Source: Methylocystis sp. (GTDB lineage Bacteria; Pseudomonadota; Alphaproteobacteria; Rhizobiales; Beijerinckiaceae). Taken from it: a stretch of DNA of 64,000 nt. The notes beneath the pieces are model-generated. The model saw nothing but the letters and a program-made list of their open reading frames with translations, was not told where the DNA came from and made no database searches. This document shows positions 61,603-64,000 of the stretch, piece after piece. The stretch spans positions 1 to 64,000 of the forward strand of contig JALHNQ010000005.1 in assembly GCA_022843405.1 (NCBI GenBank), in the 5' to 3' direction. The number at the start of each line of letters is the position of its first letter. The first letter of the stretch is position 1. Made by a program: the position numbers and the translations under genes.

Positions 61603-62346
61603 TCATTCGTGACCGAAGGTCTCGTCGAAGGAATAGCCGGCTCCGCGCACCGTGCGGATTGGATCCTTCTCGCGGCCGCGGATCATGGCCTTGCGCAGCC
61701 GTCCGACATGGACGTCGACCGTACGCTCGTCGATCTCCGCCGACATGCCCCAGACGCTGTCGAGGAGCTGCGCGCGCGTGAACACGCGTCCCGGCTTCTC
61801 CATGAAATATTCGAGCAGCCGGAACTCGGTCGGTCCGAGGTGAATTTCCCGTCCCGAGCGCCGCACCCGACGGGTGTCGCGATCGAGATCGATGTCGCCG
61901 AGAGTCAGCCGCGAGGCGACGCGCTCGGGCCGCGCCCGGCGCAGCAGCGCGCGCACCCGCGCCATCAGCTCAGGCGTCGAAAACGGCTTGACGACATAAT
62001 CGTCGGCGCCGACCGAAAGGCCGCGCACGCGCTCGCCTTCCTCGCCGCGCGCGGTCAGCATGATCACCGGCATGTCCTTGGCGCTGTCGCGCGCGCGCAG
62101 GCGCCGGCAGATTTCAAGTCCGGACACGCCCGGCAGCATCCAGTCGAGAATGACGAGATCGGGCGGCGACTCGGCGAGCCGCAACTCGGCTTCGTCGCCG
62201 TTGTCGACATGCTCGACCTGATAGCCCTCGGCTTCGAGATTGTAGACGAGCAGCGTCGCGAGCGACGTCTCGTCCTCGACGACGAGGATTCGCGGCGCGC
62301 GATCGCTTTTCACGCTTCGCTGTACGACGGCCGTCACTTCATTCAT
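61603..62346 (-). CDS. phoB: Phosphate regulon response regulator PhoB
   Basis: The 247-residue OmpR-family regulator has a receiver domain (ILVVEDETSLATLLVYNLEAEGYQVEHV, phosphorylated Asp in LVILDWMLPG, conserved MLTARGEE and VVKPFSTPEL) and a winged helix (LGPTEFRLLEYFMEKPGRVFTRAQLLDSVWG...DVHVGRLRKAM). Its position after pst and phoU identifies it as PhoB. It overlaps phoU by 4 nt. phoR is not visible in the window. Confidence 0.93.
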   Translation of the reverse strand: MNEVTAVVQRSVKSDRAPRILVVEDETSLATLLVYNLEAEGYQVEHVDNGDEAELRLAESPPDLVILDWMLPGVSGLEICRRLRARDSAKDMPVIMLTARGEEGERVRGLSVGADDYVVKPFSTPELMARVRALLRRARPERVASRLTLGDIDLDRDTRRVRRSGREIHLGPTEFRLLEYFMEKPGRVFTRAQLLDSVWGMSAEIDERTVDVHVGRLRKAMIRGREKDPIRTVRGAGYSFDETFGHE

Positions 62347-63059
62347 TGCGCCGCCTCATCCTTAACGCCGAAGTCGGCAGCGCGCGACTTCGGCCGCTCG
62401 ATGGGCATCGCTTCGCCCGTGACGAGATAAATGACCGTTTCAGAAATGTTGGTGGTGTGATCGCCGATCCGCTCCAGATTCTTCGAGCAGAACAGGAGAT
62501 GCGTGCAGAAGGAAATGTTGCGCGGATCCTCCATCATGAAAGTGAGAAGATCGCGAAAGACGGAATCCTCCAGCGCGTCGAGATCGGAATCGTTTTGCCA
62601 CACCGCGTGGGCGCGCTCGGTGTCGCGCAAGGCGTAGGCGTCGAGCGCGTCCTTGAGCTGCATCGCGGCGACTTCATGCATCGACTTGAGGCCGACGATC
62701 GCGCGCGGCACGCGGGCTTCCGATACGATCTTGAGCGTCCGGTTGGCGATGTTCTTGGCGAGATCGCCAACGCGTTCGATGTCGCCGGAGATGCGGATCG
62801 CGGCGATGCATTCGCGCAGATCGACCGCGAGCGGCTGTCGGCGCGCGATAGTGAGAATGGCGTTCTCCTCGATTTCGCGTTGCAGCGCGTCGAGCCTCGG
62901 ATCGCTGGAGACGACGCGGTGGGCAAGATCGACGTCGAAGCTCGACAAGGCGTCCATTGCCTCCGCCAGCATTTTTTCGGCGACGCCGCCCATTTCGGCA
63001 ATGCGGCGTCCAAGGGATTCAAGATCCCGATCATAGGATTTGACAATGTGATCGCTCAT
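62343..63059 (-). CDS. phoU: Phosphate signalling protein PhoU
   Basis: The 238-residue all-helical protein has the two PhoU repeats, with DLRECIAAIRISGDIERVGDLAKNIANRTL and NISFCTHLLFCSKNLERIGDHTTNISETVIYLV (the acidic E-x-x-x-D metal motifs). It links the Pst transporter to the PhoR kinase. It lies 22 nt after pstB and overlaps phoB. Confidence 0.94.
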   Translation of the reverse strand: MSDHIVKSYDRDLESLGRRIAEMGGVAEKMLAEAMDALSSFDVDLAHRVVSSDPRLDALQREIEENAILTIARRQPLAVDLRECIAAIRISGDIERVGDLAKNIANRTLKIVSEARVPRAIVGLKSMHEVAAMQLKDALDAYALRDTERAHAVWQNDSDLDALEDSVFRDLLTFMMEDPRNISFCTHLLFCSKNLERIGDHTTNISETVIYLVTGEAMPIERPKSRAADFGVKDEAAQ

Positions 63060-63081
63060 GTGCGCCGTCCTTGAATCGCTG

Positions 63082-63867
63082 TTAGCCGAAACGGCCGGTG
63101 ATATAGTCGAGCGTTCGCTTCTCTTTCGGCTTGTTGAACACGTCGTCCGTCTCGCCGTACTCGACGAGCTCGCCCAGATACATGAAGGCGGTGTAATCGG
63201 AAACGCGAACCGCTTGCTGCATATTGTGCGTGACGATCGCGATCGTGTAGCGGTTCGTGAGCTCGTCGATCAGCTCCTCGACCTTCGCCGTCGAGATCGG
63301 ATCGAGCGCGGAACAAGGCTCGTCGAACAGGATCACTTCCGGCTGCACGGCGACGCTGCGCGCAATGCAGAGGCGCTGCTGCTGCCCGCCCGAAAGCCCG
63401 AGGCCGCTCGTCTGGAGCTTGTCCTTGACCTCGTCCCAAAGCGCGGCGCCGCGCAGCGCCGTTTCGACGCGCTCGTCGAGATCGGCGCGCGACAGTTTCT
63501 CGTAAAGCCGAATGCCGAAGGCGATGTTTTCGTATATCGACATCGGGAAAGGCGTGGGCTTTTGGAAGATCATGCCGACCCGCGACCGCAAAGCGTTGAG
63601 GTCGACCGCAGGGTCCAGAATGTTTTCGCCGTCGAGGAGCACCTCGCCCTCCGCCCGTTGTCCGGGGTAGAGATCGTACATGCGGTTCAACACGCGCAGC
63701 AAGGTCGACTTGCCGCACCCCGAGGGACCGATGAACGCCGTCACCTTGTTGGCGTGCAGCGGCAGGTTGACGTTCTTGAGCGAACGATCTGCGCCGTAGT
63801 AGAAATCAAGGCCGCGCACCGAGACTTTTGTCGGCGGCTCTTTCGGGGCATGGGCGGTGGCGTTCAT
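63082..63867 (-). CDS. pstB: Phosphate ABC transporter ATP-binding protein PstB
   Basis: The 261-residue ATPase has the Walker A motif [12 protein letters not shown], the ABC signature [13 protein letters not shown], the Walker [14 protein letters not shown] and the H-loop [10 protein letters not shown]. It powers high-affinity phosphate import. Its start overlaps the pstA stop (ATGA). Confidence 0.95.
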   Translation of the reverse strand: MNATAHAPKEPPTKVSVRGLDFYYGADRSLKNVNLPLHANKVTAFIGPSGCGKSTLLRVLNRMYDLYPGQRAEGEVLLDGENILDPAVDLNALRSRVGMIFQKPTPFPMSIYENIAFGIRLYEKLSRADLDERVETALRGAALWDEVKDKLQTSGLGLSGGQQQRLCIARSVAVQPEVILFDEPCSALDPISTAKVEELIDELTNRYTIAIVTHNMQQAVRVSDYTAFMYLGELVEYGETDDVFNKPKEKRTLDYITGRFG

Positions 63868-64000
63868 TTCGATTTCCTCCGGCCGGCGCTCAGCATGCGC
63901 GCGGCAATCGACAGGGCGAGAACTGCGATGGTGATGAGCAGCGCGCCGGTCCAGGCGAGTTGCTGCCAGTCCTTGTAGGGCGACAGCGCGAACTGGAAGA
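63864..64000 (-). CDS. pstA: Phosphate ABC transporter permease PstA (3' end only)
   Basis: Only the last 45 codons lie in the window. They read [20 protein letters not shown], then a transmembrane helix ([17 protein letters not shown]) and the tail SAGRRKSK, the end typical of PstA. The stop overlaps the pstB start by 4 nt. The rest of the gene continues beyond 64000. Confidence 0.85.
   Translation of the reverse strand, partial: FQFALSPYKDWQQLAWTGALLITIAVLALSIAARMLSAGRRKSK

Overview
The window is GC-rich, densely coded DNA with no rRNA, no CRISPR array and no recognisable insertion sequence. It looks like chromosomal DNA of an alphaproteobacterium of the Rhizobiales/Hyphomicrobiales type. 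Supporting signs are gcrA behind a cluster of GANTC (CcrM) sites, an ExoR homologue, a GTTC-N7-GTTC (alphaproteobacterial LexA) box, the argD-argF-hslO and pstA-pstB-phoU-phoB orders, a MetH operon headed by an ArsR-methyltransferase, and palindromic intergenic repeats typical of this order. A methanotroph such as Methylocystis/Methylosinus is possible, but nothing here proves it.

Region by region. (1) 0-1.2 kb: a DUF5131 (Gp37/Gp68, three-Cys-motif) gene and a truncated TcmP partner, on the minus strand behind a LexA-type box. (2) 1.3-3.8 kb: rluB with a very long basic tail, and rsmD. (3) 3.95-20.5 kb: a coherent sulfide/persulfide-response island. At its centre is an ArsR repressor with the SqrR/BigR cysteine pair. 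Around it are an RND pump operon carrying AhpD-like and rhodanese genes, a HiPIP, two DUF2892 proteins, a Crp/Fnr regulator, sulfide:quinone oxidoreductase, a bd-type quinol oxidase with two tiny subunits (cydP-A-B-X), an HMA-TauE-cupredoxin-LysM fusion, a His/Met-rich cytochrome c'-like protein, TauE, and a persulfide dioxygenase-type MBL protein. A similar AT-rich motif lies in front of at least three transcription units, which suggests one regulon. xthA is embedded in this island. (4) 20.5-26.1 kb: exoR, a small cytochrome c, queE/GNAT/queD, and a long CoA-transferase. (5) 26.2-32.7 kb: methionine synthesis (ArsR-methyltransferase, metF, metH) behind a palindromic operator and a long non-coding leader, then a DUF1810 gene. 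(6) 32.7-37.8 kb: MFS transporter, cstA-ybdD, and a divergent uracil-DNA-glycosylase-like gene. (7) 37.9-45.1 kb, minus strand: ispG; a VOC/AHSA1/ArsR operon; a SDR; and the thiO-thiS-x-thiG-thiE operon under a TPP riboswitch, in which ThiE is fused in frame to a peptidoglycan amidase. (8) 45.3-51.8 kb: coiled-coil proteins, zapA, DUF4164, gap-pgk, PsiF, and a FecR-domain protein. (9) 51.9-57.5 kb: tRNA-Ser(CGA), vapBC, prfB with its programmed frameshift, a CorA/ZntB transporter, a PLP decarboxylase, and a FAH-family enzyme. (10) 57.6-64 kb: argD-argF-hslO, gcrA, and phoB-phoU-pstB-pstA (cut by the window end).

The sulfide island appears to work as one unit: SQR passes electrons from sulfide to quinone, cytochrome bd (a type of oxidase that resists sulfide) reoxidises quinol, the MBL dioxygenase and rhodanese handle persulfide sulfur, and TauE proteins may export the oxidised product. 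The RND pump inside the same putative regulon is the least expected member. The other most unusual items are the ThiE-amidase fusion, the four-domain HMA-TauE protein, a QueD homologue lacking the catalytic cysteine, and a pair of dispersed repeats whose hairpin shows a compensatory base change.
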